Virus record (IMG/VR): IMGVR_UViG_3300043602_000092
Coordinates: 1 to 59,608 of that record
Length of the DNA stretch: 59,608 nucleotides
Reading direction: 5' to 3' (one strand)
Origin: a virus
Positions 40,756-48,110 of the stretch are shown here, one piece after another. The translations under genes were made by a program, and so were the position numbers. How positions within the stretch are numbered: position 1 is the first letter of the stretch; every line of letters starts with the position of its first letter. The notes beneath the pieces are model-generated. The model saw nothing but the letters and a program-made list of their open reading frames with translations, had not been told where the DNA came from and did no database searches.

Positions 40756-41231
40756 AGTGCCCTCTGTCTCAGACCCGGCACATTCCGGTTCTCCTCATAT
40801 TGAACGTCGCGATCCTGCCAGCCGACCGCATTGAAGGCGGCCCCGACCGGCAGAACCCACAGGTGATACTTGTTCGACGTATCGACCTTGCGGCTTTCCG
40901 CCGGGAAAATCTGGAACGCCTCGCGTTCGGGACCGGCGAGTTCATTCTTGATCTGCTGCATATGCCGCCAATCGAAGATGGCCCCGCCATCGCGGCGCCT
41001 GATGTTGATATGCAGCATGTTGTTGTCGGGGCCGCAGACGCCGACTTGAACCTGATAGAGATTGTTGACGAAGCAATCGCACTTGGAGTGTTCCGCATCG
41101 AGCATGGCACGGGCGGCGGCTTCATCAATGCCGTAGTGGTTCATTGTCTCGCGCACCACTTCGATGCGCGTGATCATTTCATCGGGCCGCAATTTCACCA
41201 GCGGTTTCCAATGGCGCGGAACGTCACTCAT
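40752..41231 (-). CDS. DUF7694-like phage protein, 159 aa
   Basis: The second half (RRRDGGAIFDWRHMQQIKNE, LAGPEREAFQIFPAESRKVD, then YHLWVLPVGAAFNAVGW) resembles a small phage family often next to recombination genes. The N-terminal part has a helical KLRPDEMITRI segment. It overlaps both neighbours by ATGA. Function is unknown. Confidence 0.7.
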   Translation of the reverse strand: MSDVPRHWKPLVKLRPDEMITRIEVVRETMNHYGIDEAAARAMLDAEHSKCDCFVNNLYQVQVGVCGPDNNMLHINIRRRDGGAIFDWRHMQQIKNELAGPEREAFQIFPAESRKVDTSNKYHLWVLPVGAAFNAVGWQDRDVQYEENRNVPGLRQRAL

Positions 41232-42172
41232 GGCAGCAACCCTCCCGCCTTGAGGCGCGCGTCGATCCGGGTGCGCTCATCGTTCGCCATCGGCAGTTCG
41301 CGGTGATCGTCGTCACCAGGTCCGGGCCAGCGATTTTCCACCATGCACAACGCGATCTGCTGCATCATCATGCGGTTCTGCAACCGGCCCCGCGATAGAT
41401 CATCCTTATGGACCGGCACCGAGCGAGCGCAGTATGGGTTTGCGGTTTCAATGAACAGCAGGACGAAGGTGGCGAAGACTGCGTCGGGCCGCAGGACATC
41501 CGCCGCCTCCCACACCAAGGCCCCTTGCATATGATAGCCGTAAGACCGGATCGAATATTGCAGGGCAGGGGTGGTGACATCGGCGGCGGTCTTGAGGTCC
41601 ACATAGTCGCCATCCGACATCGGGATGACATCGGGGCGAACCTTCACCCACAACCCTGTCTCCTGATCTTTCCAGAACCCGGAGCATTCTACATTGCCGC
41701 TCAAGATGCCGTTCTGCACCATCGGATCGACGGTGAGTGAGGCGGCCATCTTCTTGATCGCGTCGAGTTCTTTCGGCACGACGATGGTGAGGCCCTTCGC
41801 CTCCATATCGGCGTTCCACTTTTTGCAGACGGCGGCACCGTTGTGCCAAGGCTTTTCCTCTGCCGTCACCTTGTCGCGATACTTATCCGGCTGCATCACG
41901 AACCGCTTGTTGTAATTCTCCTCACCGAGAAAGAGATGATGCGCGGCAGACCCGAGGATCATCTGGCGGGTGCTGGGCTTCTCCTCGCGGTCGGGATTTT
42001 CGGCCCAGCGTGCATACATATGCGCGGGCGATTTCGACCAGCATGTCCTCAGGTCGGAGGATGACACCGCAGGGCCAGCGCAGATGCCGCGCGAGTGATA
42101 TTTTTCAATCGGGATGCCGGAATACCACCCCGGCTTGGTGATCGGTTTTCCAGACCACTTTTCAATCTTCAT
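41228..42172 (-). CDS. RecE-like PD-(D/E)XK exonuclease, 314 aa
   Basis: SSSDLRTCWSKSPAHMYARW and LGSAAHHLFLG open the YqaJ/RecE-type fold. The catalytic core is visible as VKVRPDVIPMSDGDYVDLKT, giving Asp, Asp and Lys of the D-x(n)-(D/E)xK motif, followed by a helix with YGYHMQGALVWEAA. It would resect DNA 5' to 3' for the RecT protein encoded downstream. The start MKIEK at 42172 is preferred over longer frames. Confidence 0.85.
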   Translation of the reverse strand: MKIEKWSGKPITKPGWYSGIPIEKYHSRGICAGPAVSSSDLRTCWSKSPAHMYARWAENPDREEKPSTRQMILGSAAHHLFLGEENYNKRFVMQPDKYRDKVTAEEKPWHNGAAVCKKWNADMEAKGLTIVVPKELDAIKKMAASLTVDPMVQNGILSGNVECSGFWKDQETGLWVKVRPDVIPMSDGDYVDLKTAADVTTPALQYSIRSYGYHMQGALVWEAADVLRPDAVFATFVLLFIETANPYCARSVPVHKDDLSRGRLQNRMMMQQIALCMVENRWPGPGDDDHRELPMANDERTRIDARLKAGGLLP

Positions 42173-42224
42173 TGGCTTCGCCTCACGAAATTTTTCAGGG
42201 AAAGTTGGTTTCGAGCCTTGGCTG

Positions 42225-42249
42225 GGGGAGTGGACACCGCCCACTCCCC
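42225..42249 (-). terminator. Hairpin between DUF932 and RecE genes
   Basis: GGGGAGTGG and CCACTCCCC form a perfect 9-bp stem with a 7-base loop after the leftward DUF932 stop. It probably attenuates transcription into recE/recT. Confidence 0.6.
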
Positions 42250-42280
42250 GCGCCGACAAGCGATACAAGGTGGCGGCGGA

Positions 42281-43360
42281 TCAGGCGGCCTCTGCCAAGA
42301 CCTTCCATTCTGCTTTCGGCAGTTCGATGATCTGCGCGCCTTGGCGTTCCATCGCGGTTGCCGTGTCATAGTCGGAGACATCCTGCGCAGCGCGGGTCAT
42401 CGCGTTGTACAGGCCGAAGCGGGACAGATCGCCGCCCTCGATCAGATGGCGAAGGATCGACGTGCCGGTGGTTTCCGTCAGGCCGAAGCGCGAGGTGGTC
42501 AGCTTCACCACCTGAACCGGATCGCCTTCAATCTTGTCGGCCTGCGTGGCACTGATCTTGTCGCAGAGCGAGTTGAAGTGCGCCTCGTCAAAGGCGGCCC
42601 GCACCACGTCACCGACCTGTGCCCATGTCGCGGCATCGGTCTTGCGGCGCGTTTCGTCGGAGAGCAGGGCATAGACTTCGTCGCCCTCGATGACGTGCTT
42701 TCCGCCAACGTGATATTTCCGCGTTGAGCGCTCACCGAATGTCGCGAGGTTGGAGCAGAACCCATCATAGACGCCGCCGAGGATCGCGAGCGCACCCTGC
42801 CCGACCTCAGAATTGCTGATGGTGATCGCCGGGGCCAACATGCGGAGGATATTGTGCTGGCCGTCACCGAACTTGCCGCCGATGGCCGCCAACTCCCTCG
42901 TCACCTTGGGATCGACCGCCTTGATGTACAGGCGGGTGTCGGTGATCTGGCTCGACATCACGTCAAGGCCGCGCTCCATGATCGGCGGCAGAACCGCTTG
43001 GGCCAAGTCCTCGTTCTCCAACGGGCGATAGCGGTCGGAGAGCAATGCGCGGGCGGTCTGATCCAGCGTGCGAAGCATCCGGGGCACCGGATACTTGCGG
43101 AACCATGTATTGACGTTGTTCGCCAAGAGGCGGGGATCATCCGCGAGCATCTTGTCGTAGTATTTCTTGGGGATTTCAGTGTGTGCCGCAATCTGATCAT
43201 GCGCCACCTTGTTGATCTTTACTTGATCGCGATCCGCGACGATCAGGTCGAGGTTTTCGGTCATCTCGATATTCTTTGTCGAGACAACCATGTCTTTCTT
43301 GGCGGCGGATCGCCGCTCGATTTCCGCAGCCAACTGCTGCAAGGTAAGACCAGATTTCAT
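42281..43360 (-). CDS. DUF932 phage/plasmid protein, 359 aa
   Basis: The sequence follows the DUF932 family: RTLDQTARALLSDRYRPLEN, DTRLYIKAVDPK, SNSEVGQGALAILGGVYDGF, then KYHVGGKHV. Members are frequent in phages and plasmids; the role is unresolved. It is the first gene of the leftward early block, directly facing the Cro-like gene across the control region, and GGAGCAAG precedes the ATG. Early timing and a DNA-metabolism role are inferred. Confidence 0.88.
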   Translation of the reverse strand: MKSGLTLQQLAAEIERRSAAKKDMVVSTKNIEMTENLDLIVADRDQVKINKVAHDQIAAHTEIPKKYYDKMLADDPRLLANNVNTWFRKYPVPRMLRTLDQTARALLSDRYRPLENEDLAQAVLPPIMERGLDVMSSQITDTRLYIKAVDPKVTRELAAIGGKFGDGQHNILRMLAPAITISNSEVGQGALAILGGVYDGFCSNLATFGERSTRKYHVGGKHVIEGDEVYALLSDETRRKTDAATWAQVGDVVRAAFDEAHFNSLCDKISATQADKIEGDPVQVVKLTTSRFGLTETTGTSILRHLIEGGDLSRFGLYNAMTRAAQDVSDYDTATAMERQGAQIIELPKAEWKVLAEAA

Positions 43361-43498
43361 GAGCTTGCTCCAATAGCGGCGGAACCGTTCCGCCCTTTCC
43401 GGTAGTACGCCTGATTTTCAGGATTGGCAAGCGGCTGGGAAAGGCCGCCTTGCCTTTTTTTTCGGGACGGGTGATAAGGCCCTTTGGATGGAGGAACT
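43361..43498. promoter_or_regulatory. Divergent early control region with site E
   Basis: This 138-bp stretch separates the DUF932 and Cro-like genes. Site E (43437-43454) carries AAGG-CCG-CCTT ending in CCTTGCC. A fitting rightward promoter is TTGCCT (43450-43455), a 17-base spacer with a T-tract, then GATAAG (43473-43478), about 20 bases before the ATG. Repressor binding would cover the -35. Confidence 0.65.
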
Positions 43499-43720
43499 AT
43501 GACTGCGCAATTGGACGAACTCGACAAGGCCATGACGAAAATCCGCACGACGCGCGGGCTTTCGACAGAGGTCGCGCGGGCCTGCGGTGTACATCGGGCG
43601 GCGGTCTATCAGTGGAAGCGGGTGCCGCCGCAATGGGTCAATATCGTTGCCGGGGTTATCGACATGGCCCCGTCCTCGATCCGGCCCGACATCTTCAAGA
43701 AAACACGGAAATCTAAATGA
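43499..43720 (+). CDS. Cro/YdaS-like HTH protein, 73 aa
   Basis: ELDKAMTKIRTTRGLSTEVA, then RACGVHRAAVYQWKRVPPQW is the HTH of YdaS/Cro-type proteins, with the typical W near the end of helix 3 and PP after it. GGAGGAAC precedes the ATG. It opens the rightward early block opposite DUF932 and is the best match to a Cro-type switch protein, acting on the region upstream. Confidence 0.85.
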   Translation: MTAQLDELDKAMTKIRTTRGLSTEVARACGVHRAAVYQWKRVPPQWVNIVAGVIDMAPSSIRPDIFKKTRKSK

Positions 43721-44208
43721 TCTGGACCGAGGAAGCGGACGCCCTCCTCATAAAGTTGTGGGATGAGGGCGGTACGCTGACCAAGGTGGCCGATGGAATG
43801 GCCGCCTCAGGATATAACGTCTCCCGAAGTGCAATCAGCGGCAGGCGAAGCCGCATAGGCCGTGCACGGTTCGCGCGGCAATACCACCGGGAGCAGACCA
43901 TGACCGAACCAAGAGTGCGGAACCGAAGGGCACCGATTGGCGTGGCCCCTATCGAGCCTGACCTCCCGCCACCGCCGGTCATGCGATGCGAAGGCGTCAA
44001 CTATCTCGACAATCCTGAGGATGGCTGCAAGGCGATCCTCGACGTCATCGGCACCGATGGCCTGCGGATGGTCTGCGGAATGCTTCGTGGAAATGATTGG
44101 GCTGGGTCCAGGTCGCCATATTGCAGGAAGCACTATAAACTTTTCCACAACCCACCAACCCCTCAAAGGAAAACCTATGGCGAAAGCAGCCAAGCAAGTC
44201 GAAGTTGA
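43717..44208 (+). CDS. GcrA-like regulator, 163 aa
   Basis: WTEEADALLIKLWDEGGTLT and SAISGRRSRIGRARFAR reproduce the N-terminal GcrA DNA-binding segment, and the C-terminal CGMLRGNDWAGSRSPYCRKH ends like GcrA. GcrA activates promoters with CcrM-methylated GANTC sites together with sigma-70 in alphaproteobacteria. It may redirect host transcription or time phage genes. It is coupled by ATGA to the HTH gene upstream. Confidence 0.8.
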   Translation: MIWTEEADALLIKLWDEGGTLTKVADGMAASGYNVSRSAISGRRSRIGRARFARQYHREQTMTEPRVRNRRAPIGVAPIEPDLPPPPVMRCEGVNYLDNPEDGCKAILDVIGTDGLRMVCGMLRGNDWAGSRSPYCRKHYKLFHNPPTPQRKTYGESSQASRS

Positions 44209-44602
44209 AATCACCCCGAGGGTCGTGAACGGCATCGTCACTGACGTGCTGGCGGCATTCGATGATCTGGAAAGTGCCCGCGGCGCCTACATGAACAAGG
44301 CCCGCAAGCAGCGCGAGATAATCGCGGCGGTCTACGAGCGCGGCGCAGCGCAGGGCATCCCGCAGAAGGTGATGAAACTCCAGATCAGGATCGAGCAGAC
44401 GCAGACCAAGCTCAACGGCCTGATCACCGATCTGGAAAGCGAGAACCTCAAACTCTTGCAGAAGGTCGTGAAGGCGCGCGGCGACAAGAAGCAGTTGGCC
44501 TTGTTTGCCGATCTGCCGAAAGCCGTGAAGAAGCCGCGCAAGGCCAAGGCGGCCCCGGCGGAACAGAGCAACGTGGAGCAGTTCCCCACGGCGGCGGCCT
44601 AA
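44177..44602 (+). CDS. Helical coiled-coil protein, 141 aa
   Basis: Residues about 25-110 are helical with coiled-coil character (RKQREIIAAVYERGAAQGIP, then IEQTQTKLNGLITDLESENL), ending in LALFADLPKA and a basic tail. Similar proteins occur in alphaproteobacterial phages. A relation to GapR-type proteins was considered but the signature is not convincing. It overlaps gcrA-like by 32 bases; AAAGGAAAACCT is the ribosome site. Confidence 0.65.
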   Translation: MAKAAKQVEVEITPRVVNGIVTDVLAAFDDLESARGAYMNKARKQREIIAAVYERGAAQGIPQKVMKLQIRIEQTQTKLNGLITDLESENLKLLQKVVKARGDKKQLALFADLPKAVKKPRKAKAAPAEQSNVEQFPTAAA

Positions 44603-44603
44603 G

Positions 44604-45416
44604 ATGGCGCGGCCTGCGGAGAAGCCGTCCAAGTATGACGTGATGGACCGCCTGTTGTTCAATTACGGGAACAACACCATCGACAAGGCGCGGTTCGAAC
44701 GCGAGATGCAGGCGAGCGGCTTCACGCAGGCCGACATTGATGAGTGGTGCGTCGAGTATTACCGGAGGATAGACGATGAGCGAGAAAAAGATGGGGCCGC
44801 GCGAGCAGCAGTTGCGCGAGATGCGCGAGCAGCGCGAACAGGAACGGCTGGCATCCGTCAAGTCCAACAAGGCCAAGATCGACAAGGTGGTCGAGTTGAA
44901 GGCCAAGGGCATCGGCAAGGTGATGTCGCTCAAGGCCAGAAAAAAGTGATCGTCACCTTATCGCCGGTCTGGCTGGAAAAGGCCATCGCTGTCGGGAAGG
45001 CAATCGCCGCCGACTGCATTCAGAACAATCAGGTGCGATACGGCAACGGCCCCGACAATCCGTTGAGCTATACGGTCAACGGATGCGTTGCGGAGGCGGC
45101 TGTCGCGAAGCACTTCAGGTTGAAGTGGACACCAGAGGTCGGAAAGATCAACGCCATCGACGTTGGTGGAGTGATTGAAGTTCGCAGCAGGCCGATCCCC
45201 GGTCCCGGCCTCGACCTTGGTATCAGGCCGCACGACAAGCGCGATCTGCCGCACGTCTTGGCGTGGGTCTATGCCGACTATCGCGTCGAGTTGGTCGGCT
45301 GGCTCTACGGGCGCGAAGGGATGAACCATCCGACGCGCTGGCATGAGGCGTGCGGATGCTGGTGGAACCCGCCGCCCTATCGTTCGCTTGATGAGTTGGC
45401 GGAATTACTGAAATGA
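44604..45416 (+). CDS. Continuous frame: small N-terminal domain joined to a PD-(D/E)XK-like part, 270 aa
   Basis: The first 60 residues (YDVMDRLLFNYGNNTIDKAR) look like a real small helical protein. The middle (about 62-112) is Arg/Gln/Gly-rich and shares DNA with a better-looking gene in another frame (44776-44949). The last 150 residues resemble a restriction-fold protein (see 44946-45416). Either this is a fusion with a disordered linker, or a stop has been lost after the first domain. Confidence 0.45.
   Translation: MARPAEKPSKYDVMDRLLFNYGNNTIDKARFEREMQASGFTQADIDEWCVEYYRRIDDEREKDGAARAAVARDARAARTGTAGIRQVQQGQDRQGGRVEGQGHRQGDVAQGQKKVIVTLSPVWLEKAIAVGKAIAADCIQNNQVRYGNGPDNPLSYTVNGCVAEAAVAKHFRLKWTPEVGKINAIDVGGVIEVRSRPIPGPGLDLGIRPHDKRDLPHVLAWVYADYRVELVGWLYGREGMNHPTRWHEACGCWWNPPPYRSLDELAELLK
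44776..44949 (+). CDS. Basic helical microprotein nested in the 44604 frame, 57 aa
   Basis: The start has GGAGG eight bases upstream, and the protein is a continuous charged helix (REQQLREMREQREQERLASV, ending KVMSLKARKK). It ends with GTGA overlapping the next start. The longer frame through the same DNA is low-complexity, favouring this one as a true gene. Confidence 0.6.
   Translation: MSEKKMGPREQQLREMREQREQERLASVKSNKAKIDKVVELKAKGIGKVMSLKARKK
44946..45416 (+). CDS. PD-(D/E)XK-fold-like phage protein, 156 aa
   Basis: GCVAEAAVAKHFRLKW, then DVGGVIEVRSR and LGIRPHDKRDLPHVLAWVY resemble small restriction-endonuclease-fold proteins found in phages, with the Asp and Glu-x-Arg in place of the usual (D/E)xK. 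The closing VELVGWLYGREG fits that group. The Lys-to-Arg change leaves activity uncertain. GTG start coupled to the gene upstream; coupled by ATGA to the next. Confidence 0.6.
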   Translation: MIVTLSPVWLEKAIAVGKAIAADCIQNNQVRYGNGPDNPLSYTVNGCVAEAAVAKHFRLKWTPEVGKINAIDVGGVIEVRSRPIPGPGLDLGIRPHDKRDLPHVLAWVYADYRVELVGWLYGREGMNHPTRWHEACGCWWNPPPYRSLDELAELLK

Positions 45417-45508
45417 CCCGGCGGCGGTGGTGGCTTCATGTCGTGATAGGGTTTGCCGCCTTCACCGCCGGTTACTGGTTTCTGACCTGGGTCCAGACGC
45501 AGCATTGA
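45413..45508 (+). CDS. Small membrane protein, 31 aa
   Basis: After a basic N-terminus (TRRRWW) comes one hydrophobic helix (HVVIGFAAFTAGYWFLTWV). It overlaps the upstream stop as ATGA. Single-pass inner-membrane location is expected. Its place before the exported PEP-CTERM protein is noteworthy. Confidence 0.55.
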   Translation: MTRRRWWLHVVIGFAAFTAGYWFLTWVQTQH

Positions 45509-45564
45509 TCGCAGAACTACGTTGCGATCAGCGGTGCGACTTGCACCTTGAGGAGAAACCCAAC

Positions 45565-46347
45565 ATGAGAAAACTTCTATTCGCCTGCGCTGCGCTGGCC
45601 GCGCTCGCCACGCCTGCCAGTGCTGACATCGTTAGGCCACTTGGCGGATTGAACTGGACCGTCAACGGCAGCACCACGCTGTTGAATTTCAGCACCGCGC
45701 AACCTCCCGGCAATCAACCGCAGAACAATCCCTGTATCATCTGCGGTGCCAACCAACCGAACCAGACCAACACGGCCCTTGGCTTCGGTTACACCGACTA
45801 TGGCAATCAGGGAAACCTGACCAGCGAGGCATTCTTCTCGTCGGGCAATCTGCGTGACACGGGGCTTCTGTCGGACACCATCTCTGCGGTGAACTACAGC
45901 GGTGCGCAGTTGATCGCGGTGGTCAATGCCCTTGGCGGCATCAATGGCGGCTTCGGCATCGGCATCGACGTGAACGACACCAACAAGCCTCAGACCTTGG
46001 AGAGTTTCTTTTTCCTCGACCTGACGAGCAAGACGGTGCTGGCGGCGTTCCTGCCCGACATCAACGATGGCATCGACCTGTTGGCACCGAACAACGGAAC
46101 CGGATTTCCCGACTTCCAGTTGACCGGCCTCTCGACCAACGGGCTTGTTGCTGACCATCAGTATGCGTTCTTTGCTCGCATGACGAACATCAACGATGGC
46201 CCCGACAGTTTCTTTCTCACGCCGGGAGTGCAGGCGGCGGTGCCTGAGCTTTCGACATGGGGCATGATGCTGCTGGGTTTCGCAGGCATCGGGACACTTG
46301 CGTATCGCAGGCGCCGCGATGGCGGCCCGTCGATCCGCGTTGCCTGA
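45565..46347 (+). CDS. Exported PEP-CTERM-type protein, 260 aa
   Basis: A Sec signal peptide (RKLLFACAALAALATPASA, cut after Ala) is followed by a 210-residue Asn/Gly-rich beta-type domain. The C-terminus has the sorting tripartite: VPELSTWGMM (PEP motif with L in place of the second P), a hydrophobic helix LLGFAGIGTLAY and RRRR. Such tails are recognised by exosortase in bacteria with an extracellular matrix. GAGGAG precedes the ATG. It lies between early phage genes in the same direction, so it is phage-borne; role unknown. Confidence 0.85.
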   Translation: MRKLLFACAALAALATPASADIVRPLGGLNWTVNGSTTLLNFSTAQPPGNQPQNNPCIICGANQPNQTNTALGFGYTDYGNQGNLTSEAFFSSGNLRDTGLLSDTISAVNYSGAQLIAVVNALGGINGGFGIGIDVNDTNKPQTLESFFFLDLTSKTVLAAFLPDINDGIDLLAPNNGTGFPDFQLTGLSTNGLVADHQYAFFARMTNINDGPDSFFLTPGVQAAVPELSTWGMMLLGFAGIGTLAYRRRRDGGPSIRVA

Positions 46348-46438
46348 TTGGCTACCAACGATGGTGGCGGCGGCGGTCGCCGCCTTCATTGTTGGGTGGA
46401 TCGTCGGCTATCTCTTTGACGAATGGAAAAACAAGTGA
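46319..46438 (+). CDS. Small membrane protein, 39 aa
   Basis: One hydrophobic helix (MVAAAVAAFIVGWIVGYLF) with a short charged end (DEWKNK). It starts inside the PEP-CTERM gene's 3' end in another frame and its stop overlaps a possible start of the RuvC-like gene as GTGA. Function is unknown. Confidence 0.5.
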   Translation: MAARRSALPDWLPTMVAAAVAAFIVGWIVGYLFDEWKNK

Positions 46439-47010
46439 GTTTCACCGGCAACGTGCTTGCACTCGACCTGGCGACCGTGACCGGGTGGTGCTTCGGCAGA
46501 CCCGGCAAGGTTCCGGTCTTTGGACACACGCGGTTCATCAAGCCGGGTGGATCAAGGGCGGCGGCCTATCGCGCCTTTCGAGAGTGGTTGGAAACCATCT
46601 GCGAGATGCGCAAGGAGAAACCGGACCTGATCGTCTTTGAAAGTCCTGCCATCCCCTCGATTATGGCGGGAAAAACTAACATCGACACAATCAAGTTATT
46701 GATTGGCCTCGCTGAAAATCTGGAAGAGTTCTGCCACGACTATGTGGAATTGCGCGAGGCATCGGTCGGACAGGTGCGGTCGCACTTCATCGGGCAGAAC
46801 CTCAAGGCCGCGATTGCGAAGCCGATGGTGATGGAACGCTGTCAGGCCCTTGGGTGGAATGTGGCCGACTACGACGAGGCGGATGCGTGCGCGCTATGGG
46901 ATTATCAGTGCTGCCATCTGCGGCCCGACCTTGGCGTCAAGTCCACGCCCCTGTTCGCACAGAAAAGGGCGGGACCGAAGCCCCGCCCCTCCAAGGACAC
47001 CCTGTTCTGA
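46423..47010 (+). CDS. RuvC-like Holliday junction resolvase, 195 aa
   Basis: RNase H-fold acidic residues are in order: LALDLATVTGW with Asp15, LIVFESP with Glu73, and DYDEADACALW with Asp151 and Asp154. This is the phage RuvC-like group that resolves branched DNA before packaging. The start may be ATG 46423 or GTG 46435 (coupled to the upstream stop). A leftward terminator lies inside its last codons. Confidence 0.88.
   Translation: MEKQVSFTGNVLALDLATVTGWCFGRPGKVPVFGHTRFIKPGGSRAAAYRAFREWLETICEMRKEKPDLIVFESPAIPSIMAGKTNIDTIKLLIGLAENLEEFCHDYVELREASVGQVRSHFIGQNLKAAIAKPMVMERCQALGWNVADYDEADACALWDYQCCHLRPDLGVKSTPLFAQKRAGPKPRPSKDTLF
46967..46988 (-). terminator. Intrinsic terminator for the leftward ParB-like gene, inside ruvC-like 3' end
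   Basis: Leftward GGGCGGGG-CTTCGGT-CCCGCCC is followed by TTTT. It lies about 25 bases past the stop at 47012 but within the codons of the convergent RuvC-like gene. Confidence 0.65.
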
Positions 47011-47011
47011 A

Positions 47012-47992
47012 TTATGCGGCCTCGCGCGCCTCAAGTTGCGCCTGCCGCTTCACCGCCGAGAATGTGCGGCCTTCCTGAATGGTTTCCCAGAGGGAGCAAT
47101 TGTCGAGTGCTTCCTTGGTGACCTTTTTGGCCGTGTCGTTGGCGAACGCGCGATTGTAAACCGTCGCGAGGGCCTTGGCGGCGGTGATCGTAAAGAAGTG
47201 GGTCGTCGGGTAGTCGCCCGTGACCTTGTGGACCTTCTTCGTAATCAGCGTCGGAGAGTTGCTACGCAGAACGCGGAGCAGGATTTCGCGGTCGAGGCCA
47301 CGGCCTGCGACCTCGACTACCATCGCCACGGCATTCAGGAACTTGCCGTCGATGGGCGTTCCGGAGGTTTCGCCACCCTCCGTGTAGTTCGACCATGCCT
47401 GCGCAACCAGCGGCATGGTCTTGGCAATCAACTTGAGGCCGTTCTGATAGTTCGGGGCGAACGCCAGATACATATTGGTGAGGGCACCGACCGCCTTGAG
47501 TGTGCCGGGGCCGCTCACCGCGATGCGATAGGGCAGGGCCGCCTCCGCAATCGCCACCGCCATCGGATCGCCACCGGCAATCATGGCGATGAACGTGTCG
47601 ATGGAGCGCAACTTGTAAGTCTCGCTGTCGAACTCCGCGAACAGGATGGCTTCCTGCTTGCGGGTCAGGCCCTCATGGACGCGGCACTCGATTGTCTCGC
47701 GGCCAGCGAGTTGCGCCATTAACCAGCGACCGCCACCGTCAATCGCGGCATACGATCCGTTCGGGCGCTTGGCGACTTCGATGGGGCGGCACTTCGCATC
47801 ATCGAACATATTGACGCGATCATTCACCCACTTGATGCGCGTCCAAGGATCGCGCTGATAGCCACGGCCCTCGCGGCCATGAGGAGAGCGTTGGCCCTCC
47901 GGGTGTTCATCGGTGCGAACTCCGATGATTTCGCGGTCGGCATCAAGAAAGATTTTCTTGAGCGGAACCATCCTGATGACAGGAACAGTCAT
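47012..47992 (-). CDS. DUF6551/ParB-like protein, 326 aa
   Basis: The N-terminal 120 residues have the ParB/sulfiredoxin-like order: REIIGVRTDE, RIKWVNDRVNMFDDAKCRPI, then AAIDGGGRWLMAQLAG, close to the DUF6551 group of phages and plasmids. The remaining 200 residues are helical. It is the only leftward gene in this block, with GGAGG before the ATG and its own terminator. Such proteins may cut or bind DNA; the role here is not known. Confidence 0.7.
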   Translation of the reverse strand: MTVPVIRMVPLKKIFLDADREIIGVRTDEHPEGQRSPHGREGRGYQRDPWTRIKWVNDRVNMFDDAKCRPIEVAKRPNGSYAAIDGGGRWLMAQLAGRETIECRVHEGLTRKQEAILFAEFDSETYKLRSIDTFIAMIAGGDPMAVAIAEAALPYRIAVSGPGTLKAVGALTNMYLAFAPNYQNGLKLIAKTMPLVAQAWSNYTEGGETSGTPIDGKFLNAVAMVVEVAGRGLDREILLRVLRSNSPTLITKKVHKVTGDYPTTHFFTITAAKALATVYNRAFANDTAKKVTKEALDNCSLWETIQEGRTFSAVKRQAQLEAREAA

Positions 47993-48110
47993 ATCATAAC
48001 CTCCAGAAAGCGGCCTGCCGCAATGGCTGGGCCTGTTACGCCAATGTCGGCGCGAGGTGAACGATAAGGCGACCTTGCCAAGTGTCAAGATCGGATGATA
48101 AGTGGCGGCG
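47993..48110. promoter_or_regulatory. Divergent control region with site F
   Basis: Site F at 48063-48079 reads GATAAGGCGACCTTGCC (dyad AAGG-CGA-CCTT). Its TTGCCA, a 16-base spacer and GATAAG (48096-48101) form a rightward promoter just before the Mom-like gene. A leftward promoter for the DUF6551 gene should also lie here. Confidence 0.6.

Noticed and set aside
44177-44602. GapR-type nucleoid protein
   Set aside because: Helical pattern similar in style only; the family signature could not be seen.
45577-46389. 270-aa leftward frame opposite the PEP-CTERM gene
   Set aside because: Arg/Val/Asp-rich shadow with no domain; the opposite strand has signal peptide, sorting tail and ribosome site.
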